The notes under the pieces: generated by a model
Database searches by the model: none
Seen by the model: the letters and a program-made list of their open reading frames with translations, nothing else
What the model was told of the DNA's origin: nothing
Part shown: one piece after another, positions 44,011 to 53,806 of the stretch
Position numbering within the stretch: position 1 is the stretch's first letter
How the letters are laid out: each line of letters begins with the position of its first letter
Assembly: GCA_020633435.1 (NCBI GenBank)
Contig: JACKDP010000014.1
Coordinates: 1 to 61,119, forward strand
Reading direction: 5' to 3'
Origin: Myxococcales bacterium
GTDB lineage: Bacteria; Myxococcota_A; Bradymonadia; UBA7976; UBA1532
DNA length: 61,119 bases
Made by a program: the position numbers and the translations under genes

Positions 44011-46184
44011 CGCGCCGCCAGCCAGCCCCCGGGGCCGGCCACCACGGGGGCCTGGGCGCGCCCGAGCGGGCGCTCGTGCAGCGCGCCGTCGCGCCGCGTC
44101 AGGCAGACGAGGTCCTGGGCTCGGAAGCGCGGCCCCAGGAACGTCGCCGCCCGGCCGCCGCCCTCGGCGAGCAGGTGCTCGAAACGCTTGGGGAATCTGG
44201 GCACGGCGGCGCCCAGCCAGGCGGCGTCCAGCGGCCCCGCCAGATCGCCCGCGTCGAGGGGGCGGACGAGGCGCACCCGCACCTGGGCCAGGCTCGCGAG
44301 GTGGGTCTGCAGGCGCACCGCCGTCACCCGGGAGCCGGGGTGCAGGGCGATGACCTCGCCCGCCTCCCCGACGGCGTGGGCCAGCAGGGCCGCCACATAG
44401 CCGTGCACGGCCAGCAGATCGGCCACGCGCTCGCCGGCCCCCGGGTTGAGGGCCTCCAGCGCCAGCGCGAGGGCCTGGAACCCGACCCAGCCCGGCGCCT
44501 CGCCCTCCGGCTGCTCCGACGGCCGCCCGCGCAGCATCACGTCCGTCGCGGCCTCGCCCAGGTACGGCTCGGGGGCCACCACCAGCAGCGCCTCGATCAG
44601 CGCCTCCGTGCGCAGCGCCCCCTCCTCCAGCAGCCGCTTCACGGCCGCCTCTCGCGCCCGGACGCGCGCGTCGCGCACATGCAGGCCGATGGGGAAGGGG
44701 ATGGGCCCCGCCCGCTGCGCCCCCGCCTGCGCCTTCGCCCGGGCCCCGCGGCGCAGCAGATCGTCGCGCGTCTCCGGGCTCATCAGCCGGATCTGCTCGG
44801 CCAGGCTGCGCTTGAACACGCGGTCGACGCTCGTGCCCTGCCCGCGGAAGCGGTCGAGGATGCCCTGCACCAGCGGCGGGTAGTGCTGGTACATGAAGCG
44901 GACGCGCCCCTCGAAGTCGAGGCTGGCCGACGGATCGACGTGCTCCGCCAGAAATGGCCCGTCGTACCACGACTTCCACCACTCCGGGTGGTGGAACCGG
45001 GTGCCGTGGGTGCGCGCCCAGGTGGCCTGCTGCTCGTGCACCAGGGCGCCGGGGTACAGCCGGAACGGGTCGATGGAGAGCCAGCCGCAGGTCTCGCCGC
45101 CCGCGGTGAACAGGCGCGTCACCACCGCCAGCGTCTCCCGCATCGAGGCCTCGTCCTCGCCCGGGTGGCCGATGATGATGTTGGCCGCCCAGTTCAGGCC
45201 GTGCTGCAGGCTCAGGGCCGCCAGCCGCTCCAGCGCGGCCAGGTAGGCCTCGGGCTTGTTGCCCTTCTGCATGATCTCGAGCATCCGCGGGCTGCCCGAC
45301 TCCATGCCGATGCCGATGCTGAACCGCGCCCGCGCGAAGAGCTCCACGTCCTCGCTGCTCAGGTCGTCGCTGCGGGTCAGCGTCCAGTACTGCCGCGGGA
45401 AGAGCCCCCGGTCGATGATCCCCGTGAGCACCTCGCGGCGCCATGACCGCTTCAGGCCGAAGAGGGGATCGGCCAGGTTCACGACCCACTGGGACAGATC
45501 GGTGAAGCGGGCCAGGTGCGACAGCTCGTCGAGGGCGCGCTGCGGGCTGAACGAGCGCCAGGTGTAGCCGCCCTTCGCGCGCTCCATGCAGAACGTGCAG
45601 CGGTACGGGCAGCCGCGGGAGAGCGAGAGCTGGAACTTGCGGCCGATGTCGAGGGCGCGGGGCCAGTAGCGGCGCAGCAGATCCCAGCGATGCAGCGGCA
45701 GGGCGTCGAGGTCCTCGATGGTCTCGTGGGGGACGATGGGCGTCTCGACGCGGCCCCCGCCCAGCAGGTGCTCGACGAGGGTGGCCATGGACCGCTCGGC
45801 CTCCCCGGGCAGCGCGGCGTCGAACGGGCTGCCGTCGAAGACCAGATCCCCGGGCAGGGCGCTCGCGTGGTAGCCGCCGGTCACGAGGGGCACGTCGGGG
45901 AAGAGGCGCCGCAGGAACCGGCCAAGCGCCATCACCCGCATGTAGTCGAAGCTCGAGTAGCAGGCCACGCCGATGCAGAGCAGCGGCGCGAAGCCCCGGA
46001 CGGTGCGGGCCAGGCCGGCGTGGTCGGTGCCCTCGTAGCCCAGGTCCAGGATCTCGACCCGGACGCGGCTTTCCCCAACCTTTTCGAGCAGATAGCCCCC
46101 GATGGACACCAGGTGCGGCAGCCCGAAGTCGAGGTCCGTCCACTTGATGATCCCCGGCGAGATCAGGAGCACGCACGGGGTCAT
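44007..46184 (-). CDS. B12-type radical SAM protein fused to a PIMT-like domain
   Basis: This 725-residue protein has an N-terminal Rossmann-like domain of the B12-binding kind (~1-150, including VTGGYHASALPGD; the DxHxxG cobalamin motif is not evident). The radical SAM core carries SRGCPYRCTFCMERAKGG with Cys192/196/199, and NIIIGHPGEDEASMRETL and FRLYPGALV further on. From ~490 the sequence changes to a protein-L-isoaspartate-methyltransferase-like domain: VKRLLEEGALRTEALIEALLVVAPEPYLG, PGAGERVADLLAVHGYVAALLAHAVGEAGEVIAL and LVCLTRRDGALHERPLG (three separate blocks). The glycine motif is degenerate. It overlaps both neighbours by four bases. Confidence 0.82.
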   Translation of the reverse strand: MTPCVLLISPGIIKWTDLDFGLPHLVSIGGYLLEKVGESRVRVEILDLGYEGTDHAGLARTVRGFAPLLCIGVACYSSFDYMRVMALGRFLRRLFPDVPLVTGGYHASALPGDLVFDGSPFDAALPGEAERSMATLVEHLLGGGRVETPIVPHETIEDLDALPLHRWDLLRRYWPRALDIGRKFQLSLSRGCPYRCTFCMERAKGGYTWRSFSPQRALDELSHLARFTDLSQWVVNLADPLFGLKRSWRREVLTGIIDRGLFPRQYWTLTRSDDLSSEDVELFARARFSIGIGMESGSPRMLEIMQKGNKPEAYLAALERLAALSLQHGLNWAANIIIGHPGEDEASMRETLAVVTRLFTAGGETCGWLSIDPFRLYPGALVHEQQATWARTHGTRFHHPEWWKSWYDGPFLAEHVDPSASLDFEGRVRFMYQHYPPLVQGILDRFRGQGTSVDRVFKRSLAEQIRLMSPETRDDLLRRGARAKAQAGAQRAGPIPFPIGLHVRDARVRAREAAVKRLLEEGALRTEALIEALLVVAPEPYLGEAATDVMLRGRPSEQPEGEAPGWVGFQALALALEALNPGAGERVADLLAVHGYVAALLAHAVGEAGEVIALHPGSRVTAVRLQTHLASLAQVRVRLVRPLDAGDLAGPLDAAWLGAAVPRFPKRFEHLLAEGGGRAATFLGPRFRAQDLVCLTRRDGALHERPLGRAQAPVVAGPGGWLAAR

Positions 46185-47302
46185 CGGGGCTTCGGCTCGC
46201 CGATGGTCACCAGGGTGGGCGTGGGCGTCTGGCCGTGCAGCCCCTGCCACAGGAACGGCTCGGGGTGGGTCAGGTCGCCGAAGGTGGCGTGGCCGCTCTC
46301 CTTGCAGCCGCCCTGGCAGCTCGCCTCGTAGGCGCAGCCGCGGCAGAGGGCGGGCACCTTCGCCTTGAAGGTGTGCAGGTAGGGCTGCGCGTGGATGGTG
46401 GCCCAGTCGTCGGTGACGACGTTGCCCAGGATGTTCGCCGACAGGTTGCAGGACCGGGCGTTGCCCAGGGCGTCGATGGTGATGTTGGGCGAGCTGGAGC
46501 CGATGCTGCAGAAGCCGAACTGCACCCACTGGTAGCGGTCGAGGCGGATGAGGCAGGGCGGGATGGGCATGGCCGTCGCCACGCGGATGCCCCAGGCGCG
46601 GCCCAGCCGCTCGGCGGTGTCGAGGTTCTGCTCCACCTGCTCCACCAGGGGCAGCAGGCGGTCGAGCTGGTGGATGGCCCAGCCCGTGGGCGACATGCGG
46701 TTGTAGCTCACGCTGCGCACGCCCAGGACGTAGCAGAGCTCCAGCACCCCCTCGAAGTCCTGCCAGTTCTCGGCCATGGCCACGAAGCAGACCTGCACCG
46801 GCACGCCCGCGTCGCGCAGATCGAGGGCCGCGCGCACCGTGTCATCGAAGCAGACGGCCCCCTTGAGGGCGTCGTGGCGGTCGCGGTCGGCGGCCAGCAG
46901 CGTGAGCTGCACCGAGCGCAGGCCCGCCGCCTTGAACCGGGCCGCGACGGCCGGCGTGATGTGGCTGCCGTTGGTGATGAGCTGGACGGAGGGCACCAGG
47001 TCGCAGGCGAGATCGATGAGGTCGAGGGCGTCCTTGCGCAGCAGCGGCTCGCCCCCGGTGATGGTGATGTGCTGGGCCCCGCTCTGCCGCACGGCCTTCG
47101 TCATCATCGCGCGGAAGTCGGCGGGCGGGAGCTGCCCCCTGGGGTAGCCGGCCTGGGCGTCCCCCGGGCTCGCGTTCCAGACGTTGTAGCAGTGCCCGCA
47201 GGCGTGATCGCAGGCGGCGCTGAACTCGAAGTCGAGCCGCGGCACCTGGTGGGCGGGATCGCAGGTCCAGTCCGCCTCGGAGGTCGGGTGCAGGACGCTC
47301 AC
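46181..47302 (-). CDS. SPASM-domain radical SAM enzyme
   Basis: This 373-residue enzyme has the radical SAM cluster CDHACGHCYN (Cys31, 35, 38), ITITGGEPLLRKDALDL and a SAM-binding barrel. A C-terminal SPASM region binds auxiliary clusters: FCSIGSSSPNITIDALGNARSC, NILGNV and ALCRGCAYEASCQGGCKESG (described in order). This type commonly installs thioether or other crosslinks on RiPP precursors. It begins GTG 47302, five bases after the end of the GPCL-repeat gene, and overlaps the next gene by ATGA. So the GPCL protein is a natural candidate substrate. Confidence 0.93.
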   Translation of the reverse strand: MSVLHPTSEADWTCDPAHQVPRLDFEFSAACDHACGHCYNVWNASPGDAQAGYPRGQLPPADFRAMMTKAVRQSGAQHITITGGEPLLRKDALDLIDLACDLVPSVQLITNGSHITPAVAARFKAAGLRSVQLTLLAADRDRHDALKGAVCFDDTVRAALDLRDAGVPVQVCFVAMAENWQDFEGVLELCYVLGVRSVSYNRMSPTGWAIHQLDRLLPLVEQVEQNLDTAERLGRAWGIRVATAMPIPPCLIRLDRYQWVQFGFCSIGSSSPNITIDALGNARSCNLSANILGNVVTDDWATIHAQPYLHTFKAKVPALCRGCAYEASCQGGCKESGHATFGDLTHPEPFLWQGLHGQTPTPTLVTIGEPKPR

Positions 47303-47306
47303 CGGC

Positions 47307-47948
47307 TCACGACTCGCGGCGGTCGTCGCCCGGGGCGAGGCGAGCGGCCACGTCGGGGGGCAGGCCCGGCAGCACGCGGGCCAGGATGGCCGCCTTGTCG
47401 AGGACCCCCGGCCGGGGCGGCAGCGCGGCCCCGAAGCCCGCGTCGCCCGGCGGCGGCGGCGGGCTGAGGCACGGGCCGATCTCGGCGTCGGGCGGGCCGG
47501 CGTCCTCGGGCAGCGTGTCCAGGCAGGGGCCGACGCCGAAGTCCTGCTCGGGGGGCGACAGGCACGGCCCCACCTGCGCGTCGATGACGCCCATGTCGTC
47601 GAGGGGCGCGCCCAGGCAGGGGCCGACGCTGCTGTCGGGCTCGAGCGGGCTGAGGCACGGGCCGATCTGGGCGTCGGGCGGGAACATGTCGTCGAGGGGA
47701 GCGCCGAGGCAGGGGCCGAAGTCCAGGCCGCCGTCCAGCCGCGCGGCGGCGTCCTCCGGGTCGGGGGCGGGGCCATCGTCGTCATCGCAGGCCGTCTGGC
47801 TGCCACCCGCCACCACGAGCAGCAGCAGCAAGAGCGCCGAGAGGGCGCCGCCGGCCACCCCGCCCGTCACCGAGACGGTGCAGGCCGTGAGCACCGAGGC
47901 CGCCAGCAAGCCGACGGCCAGCAGGCGCAGCGTCCGCCGCACATCCAT
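47307..47948 (-). CDS. Exported protein with six GPCL repeats (putative RiPP-like precursor)
   Basis: This 213-residue protein has a positively charged start and hydrophobic segment (lipobox-like LTAC at Cys23). A second hydrophobic Leu-rich segment (~30-50) and an acidic tract with Cys54 follow. Residues 78-~168 contain six GPCL units with cysteines at 80, 98, 111, 129, 142 and 160. Alternate units read GPCLGAPLDD or GPCLSP and sit 18 or 13 residues apart. A short proline-rich, charged tail ends the protein. GGAGGTAGAGCC precedes the ATG. It is first in an operon with two radical SAM enzymes and an HExxH protein, so it is probably their substrate. Secreted structural roles remain possible. 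Confidence 0.78.
   Translation of the reverse strand: MDVRRTLRLLAVGLLAASVLTACTVSVTGGVAGGALSALLLLLLVVAGGSQTACDDDDGPAPDPEDAAARLDGGLDFGPCLGAPLDDMFPPDAQIGPCLSPLEPDSSVGPCLGAPLDDMGVIDAQVGPCLSPPEQDFGVGPCLDTLPEDAGPPDAEIGPCLSPPPPPGDAGFGAALPPRPGVLDKAAILARVLPGLPPDVAARLAPGDDRRES
47445..47717 (-). repeat. GPCL repeat region, three 31-residue super-repeats
   Basis: On the minus strand this stretch encodes GPCL at residues 78, 96, 109, 127, 140 and 158. The spacing runs 18, 13, 18, 13, 18, giving a two-unit super-repeat (93 bases) in three copies. The first unit of each pair tends to GPCLGAPLDDM/GPCLDTLPED, the second to GPCLSP with Glu/Asp. Asp is frequent in every unit. All repeats are in frame. Confidence 0.88.
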
Positions 47949-48052
47949 GGCTCTACCTCCCCCGAGGGCACCAGGCCGTCAGAGTAGCACGCGGCTGGAT
48001 TCCAGCGGAGGGGCCAGACAAGATGGGCGCAGCGACGGGGGGAGGCGCCGGG

Positions 48053-50732
48053 ATGCTGCGAGGCTTGGTGGTGGTGCTGGTGCTGGCCGGGTGCAGCGAG
48101 GGCGAGTCGCCCCACGGCCCGCGCGCCGGCGACGAGGACGCCCTGGTGGGCCTGGACGCCGGCCCCGGCGGCGCCAGCGGCGCAGGCGGCGTGGGCGGGC
48201 AGGCCGGCGCGGGCGGCGAGGCGGGCGGGATGGGCGGCGGCAGGGGGCGATGCGCCCGACGCCACCGGGCCCGACGACCGCGACGCCGCGGTGGCTGACG
48301 CCGAGGCCCCGACGGACGCCGCGCCCCCGCCCGACGCAGCCGCGGCCGACCTGGGCGTCGACTGCATCGGCGCCGAGCTCGCCGGCGGCCTCACCGCCTG
48401 GGACGACGGCCCTTACCGCGCCACCGTCGAGGTGGACGCCGACGGCTGCGCCCGCCGCTACCGCCTGCGCACGACGCAGCCGCTCCGCGACAACCAGCCG
48501 CAAAATCCCAGAACCATTGAGGAATCCTCGATCCGCGTCCGCACGTCGAGCCCGCTCTTCGACGCCCTCTACGCCCTCGCCCTCGCCGAAGCCGACGAGA
48601 ACGCCGTCGACGCCGTGCGGGATGGCGCCTTCTCCAACGGCCAGCCGGTGCCCTGCCTGCCCGGCGGCTGCTTCGAGACGGGCCGCCTCTGGCACTACGT
48701 CTGGACGCGCGACACCGCCTACGCCGTGGCCCTGGGCCTCGCCAGCCTCGACCCCCAGCGCGCCCAGAACTCCCTCGACTTCAAGCTCTCGGCGCCCACC
48801 GCCGGCGGCCCGCCGCAGGTCATGCAGGACACGGGCACCGGCGGCAGCCACCCCATCTCCACCGACCGGGTGATCTGGGCCCTCGGCGCGCGCACCCTGC
48901 TGGCCCAGCTCGAGGGCGAGCGCCGCGCCGCCTTCGCCCGGCGGGCCTTCGACGCCCTGCGCGCCACGGCCGAGCACGACCGCGCGGTGGCCTTCGACGC
49001 CGACGGCCTGTACCGCGGCGAGCAGTCCTTCCTCGACTGGCGCGAGCAGACGTACCCGGCGTGGACGGCGGGCCATGTGGCCCACATCGGCATGTCCCGG
49101 GCGCTGTCCACGAACATCGCCCACCTCATCGCGCTCTCGCTCCTGGCCGACCTGGCCGCCGAGCTGGGCGAGCCCGCCGACGCCTGGCGGGCCCAGGCCG
49201 AGGCCCTGCGCGGCGCCATCCGCGACCGCTTCTGGCTGCCCGAGGCCGGCCTCTTCTCCACGTTCATCACGACGACGCTGGATCCCGCGCCGGCGGCGCA
49301 GTTCGACCTGCTCGGCAACGCGCTCGCCATCCTGGAGGGCGTCGCCACGGGCCCGCAGGCGGCCTCCATCCTGGCGCGCTACCCCCACCTCGCGCCCGGC
49401 GCGCCCGTCATCTGGCCGCAGCAGCAGTTCACGCCCATCTACCACAACCGGGGTCAGTGGCCGTTCGTGACGGCGTTCTGGCTGCGCGCCGGCCTCGCCG
49501 GCCGCCACGGCGGCGTGGTGACGCGGGCCGTCGACGCCCTGGTGCGGGGGGCGGCCCTGAACCTGTCGAACATGGAGAACTTCGAGGCCGCCACCGGCCT
49601 GCCGTACGTGGAGGAGGGCCCGACGAGCGGCCCCGTCGTCAACTCCCAGCGCCAGCTCTGGTCCGTCGCGGCCTACCTCACCGTCGTGCACGAAGCCCTC
49701 TTCGGCCTGCACCCCCACGCCGACGGCCTCCGCCTGGCGCCCGCCCTGCCGGCCGCCCTCTGGGCCCAGCTCTTCGGCGACGCCGATCGCGCCGTCCTGG
49801 AGGGCTATCCGTACCGCGGCCGCCGCCTGACCCTCATCGTCCGCCGCCCGGGCAGCGGCCCCGCCACCGATCGAGAGCTGGGCCCCGACGAGGGCGATGA
49901 GCCCATCGTGATCACCGCCGCCGACCTGCCCGAGGGGCCCGTGACCACGGTCGACGCGGCCGACTACCGCGACGTCTTCGCCCCCCGCGTCCCCGCCATC
50001 CCCCGCGTCACCGCCCGCGGCGAGGATCTCGTCGTCGCCCTCGACGCCGCCGGCGAGGCCGACGTCCGCCTGCGCGTCTACCGGGACGGCGAGGTCGTGG
50101 CCGACGCCCTGCCCGCCGGCCAGGCCGAGTGGATCGACGCCGGCGCCGCCGCGGCCGGGCGCACCCGCTGCTACACCGTCGAGTCGGCCTTCGCGTCGTC
50201 GGGCAACACCTCGCAGCGCGCCGATCCCTACTGCTGGTGGGGGCCCCCGGTGCTCACGTTCGACGCCGACCGGCTGACGCCCATCGGGGGCCGCCGCGCC
50301 GACGCCCACGGCCGCCGCCATGTGGAGGTCTGGGCCGACCAGGGCCAGGCCGTGGCCCTCGACGATCTCGAGGTGCCCAGCGACGGCGAGTGGCTCATCC
50401 AGGTGGTCTATGGCAACGGCGCCGCGTCGGTGACCACGGGCATCACCTGCGGCCACCTGCGGGTGCGCGTGCTCGACGAGGCCGGCGGCGAGGCGGGCCG
50501 CGGCTACCTGCCCCTGCCCCACACCGGCGACTGGGCGACGTGGCGCGACTCGGGCTTCGTGGCGGTGCGGCTACGGGCCGGCTCCCGCTACCGCGTCGTC
50601 CTCGACGGGCAGGAGCACGCCTACAACATGTCGATCTTCGAGCACTTTCGCCGCTACACGGGCGGCCCGGGCGGCGCCGACGGCGTGTTCAACCGGGCGA
50701 ACATCAGCGCCCTCAAGCTGCTGGGTCGATAG
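48053..50732 (+). CDS. Six-hairpin glycosidase-like lipoprotein (frameshift at ~48242)
   Basis: The start region (ATG 48053, GGAGG upstream) encodes MLRGLVVVLVLAGC and a Gly/Ala linker in one frame. The remaining ~810 residues are in the next frame from ~48250. Removing one base in GGCAGGGGGCGAT (48238-48250) joins them as ...GGMGGG-(G)-GDAPD, so an insertion error or G-run slippage is likely. The main part has an (alpha/alpha)6-barrel look: RLWHYVWTRDTAYAVALGLA, SPSTDRV-type STDRVIWALGAR, FLDWREQTYPAW, WPQQQFTPIYHNRGQWPF and LYWSVAAYLT-like SVAAYLTVVHEALFGL. A fibronectin-like tail and a carbohydrate-binding-like C-terminus follow. Substrate not assignable. Confidence 0.72.
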
Positions 50733-50752
50733 GGCGGAGCGGGGGAAGGGCG

Positions 50753-53700
50753 CTACAGGTCCAGCCCGTAGCGGTGCACCCCGAACATGCCCATGGGCGC
50801 GTAGGCGTACCCGGCGTCCACCACGATGCGGCTCAGGTAGCCGATGGTCCGCGCCGCGAACCGGATGGCCGGATCGGCCGCGTCCCGGACGTCCAGCGCC
50901 AGCAGGCCGTACGGCCCCCGGCTCGCCAGCCACGCCTCGCCCTCGGCCACGTCCAGCAGATCGAAGTGGTAGCCAGGCAGCGTGTGCCGCGAGTCGCTGG
51001 TGAGGCCGCCGTCGGGGTCCAGGGTCACGCGCCGCAGGACGGTGTAGGGCTGCCGGCTCGACACCGTGTCGCTGCGCACCCCCCACCACGGGTACTTGTG
51101 CGCCGTCATCCACAGCGTCCGGTCATGCCAGCCCGCCGGCCGGCCCCCCTCCGACAGCCACGCCGGCCGCAGCGCCGCCCGCGCGATCTGATCGGCCACC
51201 GGGATGACCTCCACCAGCACCGCCGAAGCGTCATCATCGGCCACCCGCAGCACGTTCAGGCTGTTGCGCCGCCGCCCGAAGTCGTCCCACTGGTAGTCGA
51301 CCGTGTAGAGCAGCCGCCCGTCGTCGCTCACGTCCACCAGGTAGCCGGGGATGTTCAGGCTCGGCAGCACCCGCGGCGCGTCCGGGTTCGAGACGTCGAT
51401 GCGATCCGCGTAGCCGCGCACGTGGTACAGCAGGCTGGCCCCCTCGGGCGTCGTCGCCTGCTCCACATGGCTGCTGAAGAGCACGTCGCCGTGGGTCACC
51501 TTGTTGACGAAGGGGTAGTCGTTCATCGGCACCTCGCCGTCGGCCACCCGCGGGGCGTCCAGATCGCGCAGATCGAGGAACCGCAGCGTGCTCTCGAAGT
51601 CCCGCCGGCCCCGCTCATCCTCCACGATGCGCCGGTAGGTGATGGGCAGGATCTGGTTGTTCAGCGGCAGGCCCGCCGCCGGGCTCCAGTAGCGCGCGTA
51701 GAAGCCCCCGCCGTCGTTGTAGATGCGCTCGGCCGCCTGATCGACGACGAGCTCGCCCCGCAGCCGCGGCGCCCGGGGGTCGCTCAGATCCACGTTGCGG
51801 ATGACCTGGACCGACTGCTCCACATCCCAGCCCAGCAGGTGCAGCGCGTCGCCGTCGCGCAGGATGGTCGGCAGCCCGCGGAACGGCAGCACCAGGCTCG
51901 CCACCGCCGGCGTGTCGTCGTCGGCCCCGAACGCCCGGACCTCCAGCCGCAGCTCGCTGGTGTAGATGTCGGTGAGGATCTGCACCTGGAGCCCCTGCAC
52001 CGAGAACACATCGTGGACCTGCCGCACCAGCCGCAGGCTCGCCGTGGCCACCGGCTCGTCCCGATCCGTCGCGTCGATGGTGGTCACCGAGAGCTCGCCC
52101 ACGGCCACCAGGCGATCGCCGACGGGGAACGCCCGCCGCACCCCGCCCACGCACTCCACCTCACCCCGGGACGTGAGCGTGTCGCCGACCCAGTCCACCA
52201 GGCCCACGCCGTTGAAGCTGCGCCCGTTTCGCACCCAGTACTGCAGCGGCAGCAGGATGAGCCCCAGCGCGGGGTACGTCTTCAGGGCCTTGTAGTCCCA
52301 GTTCGCCTCGCTCGCGCTCCAGCCCTGGCCGACCTCCTCCAGCGCCAGCTCGGCGGGGCGCGCCAGATCGGCCACGTCGTACAGGCCGAGGGTCGTGCGC
52401 TGGGTGTTGCCCACGCGCCGCGCGCCCAGCGCCAGCAGCCGGTCCCCGTGGATCTCCAGGTGGGTCGTCGCCAGGTCCACCCGCAGCCGGCCCGCCTCGG
52501 CGGGGGCCAGCGGATCGGCCAGATCCAGCGTGTGCAGGTGGTACATCACCTGGCGGCTGGCCTGGTCGTACCGCGCGGTCCACAGGAAGCCCCGCGGCCC
52601 GTCGAACCGCGACGCCTGCAGCGAGCCGTTCTCCAGCCCGATGTCGAGGGTGGCGTCCACCTCCAGCGCGTCGGGCCGGTCGGTCCGCACGAGGCTCAGC
52701 GTCATGCCCGGGGCGCCGTTGTACCGCTGGCTCATCGCCCGGAAGACGCCGTCGTCCCAGTCCATCTTGAACTTGTCGGGGATGTACCCCGGCACGTACA
52801 CGCGGCCGCGCTGCGCCAGGGCGCCCGTCGGATCGCTGATGTCCACGTAGGTCACCAGGGTCTCCGCCTCGAAGCCGGGCCCCGTCAGGTAGTAGTTGGG
52901 GTCCAGGGCCGCCACGAAGATCGCGTGGTGGGCGACGTGGATCAGGGTGCTCGTCCCGTCGAACTCGATGCGGTCGATCTCCCGAATGTCCTGCGGATCC
53001 GCCACGTTGAGCGAGACCACCCACGTCCGGTCGGCCCAGTCGGCCGTGTTGTAGCGCCAGTAGTCGGGCCGCCGCTTCGAGACGGTGTAGAGCACATCCC
53101 CCACCATCCGGCTGTCGGTGATCTCGCCCTCGACCTCCAGCCCGCCCAGGCGGGTGGGCGCGTCCGGGTCCTCCACGTCCAGGATCATCACCTGGCTGCC
53201 ATGGAAGCCGTGGGGATCCGCCTCCGGGTCGTACTGCCAGTACGTGAAGTAGTCGCTCGAGAGGACGTAGGCCCGCCCGTCGCGGACGTACATCTCCACC
53301 GGCACCGCCTGGAAGGGCAGCCGCCCGCGGACGCGCGGCGCGTCCGGCACCGACACGTCGATGATCACCAGGCCACGCCAGCGGTTGAGGACGTAGAGCA
53401 TGTCCCCGTCGAGGTGGAAGACGTCCGCCTCGACGATCTCGCGGGTGGGATCGGGCGCCGGCTCGGCCCCGCCGGGCTCGCCGCCCTCGGCCAGGCCGTC
53501 GGCGTCGGCGTCATCCAGCGTCGCCCGCCCGTTGGCCCCGGCGCGGTAGCCCACCCCCGACGAGAGCTGCTCGTTCTCGTTGGCCGAGAGGAAGTCGCTG
53601 CTCCCGACGGCCGGGAAGATGGCCGGATCGAGCCCCGGCGCCTCGCCCGCCGGCGGCAGCGGCACGCGCTCGGGCAGGTCGGGGCCCATGGGGCCGGCGG

Positions 53701-53806
53701 GGGCAGGGGGGGCGGCGGCGCTCGGGGCGCTCGAGTCACAGGCCACCAGGCAAAGGGCGGCCAGCAGCGCGCACCACGGGGCGCACCGGCGTACCAGCGA
53801 AGTCAT
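50753..53806 (-). CDS. Beta-propeller-domain lipoprotein (PF09826-like)
   Basis: This 1017-residue protein starts ATG 53806 (GGAGA upstream), with lipobox LVAC (Cys23) and an Ala/Pro linker. A large beta-propeller follows with recurring LNVADPQDIREIDRIEFDG, LYDVADLARPAEL, FDLLDVAEGEAWLAS and ILDVEDPDAPTRLGGLEVEGEITDSRMVGDVLYTVS (separate examples). Each blade couples ISDP-type turns with VxD strands. This matches the archaeal and bacterial secreted Beta-propeller domain group. Extracellular protein-binding role is likely. The divergent gap (53807-54130) separates it from the next gene. Confidence 0.85.
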   Translation of the reverse strand: MTSLVRRCAPWCALLAALCLVACDSSAPSAAAPPAPAGPMGPDLPERVPLPPAGEAPGLDPAIFPAVGSSDFLSANENEQLSSGVGYRAGANGRATLDDADADGLAEGGEPGGAEPAPDPTREIVEADVFHLDGDMLYVLNRWRGLVIIDVSVPDAPRVRGRLPFQAVPVEMYVRDGRAYVLSSDYFTYWQYDPEADPHGFHGSQVMILDVEDPDAPTRLGGLEVEGEITDSRMVGDVLYTVSKRRPDYWRYNTADWADRTWVVSLNVADPQDIREIDRIEFDGTSTLIHVAHHAIFVAALDPNYYLTGPGFEAETLVTYVDISDPTGALAQRGRVYVPGYIPDKFKMDWDDGVFRAMSQRYNGAPGMTLSLVRTDRPDALEVDATLDIGLENGSLQASRFDGPRGFLWTARYDQASRQVMYHLHTLDLADPLAPAEAGRLRVDLATTHLEIHGDRLLALGARRVGNTQRTTLGLYDVADLARPAELALEEVGQGWSASEANWDYKALKTYPALGLILLPLQYWVRNGRSFNGVGLVDWVGDTLTSRGEVECVGGVRRAFPVGDRLVAVGELSVTTIDATDRDEPVATASLRLVRQVHDVFSVQGLQVQILTDIYTSELRLEVRAFGADDDTPAVASLVLPFRGLPTILRDGDALHLLGWDVEQSVQVIRNVDLSDPRAPRLRGELVVDQAAERIYNDGGGFYARYWSPAAGLPLNNQILPITYRRIVEDERGRRDFESTLRFLDLRDLDAPRVADGEVPMNDYPFVNKVTHGDVLFSSHVEQATTPEGASLLYHVRGYADRIDVSNPDAPRVLPSLNIPGYLVDVSDDGRLLYTVDYQWDDFGRRRNSLNVLRVADDDASAVLVEVIPVADQIARAALRPAWLSEGGRPAGWHDRTLWMTAHKYPWWGVRSDTVSSRQPYTVLRRVTLDPDGGLTSDSRHTLPGYHFDLLDVAEGEAWLASRGPYGLLALDVRDAADPAIRFAARTIGYLSRIVVDAGYAYAPMGMFGVHRYGLDL

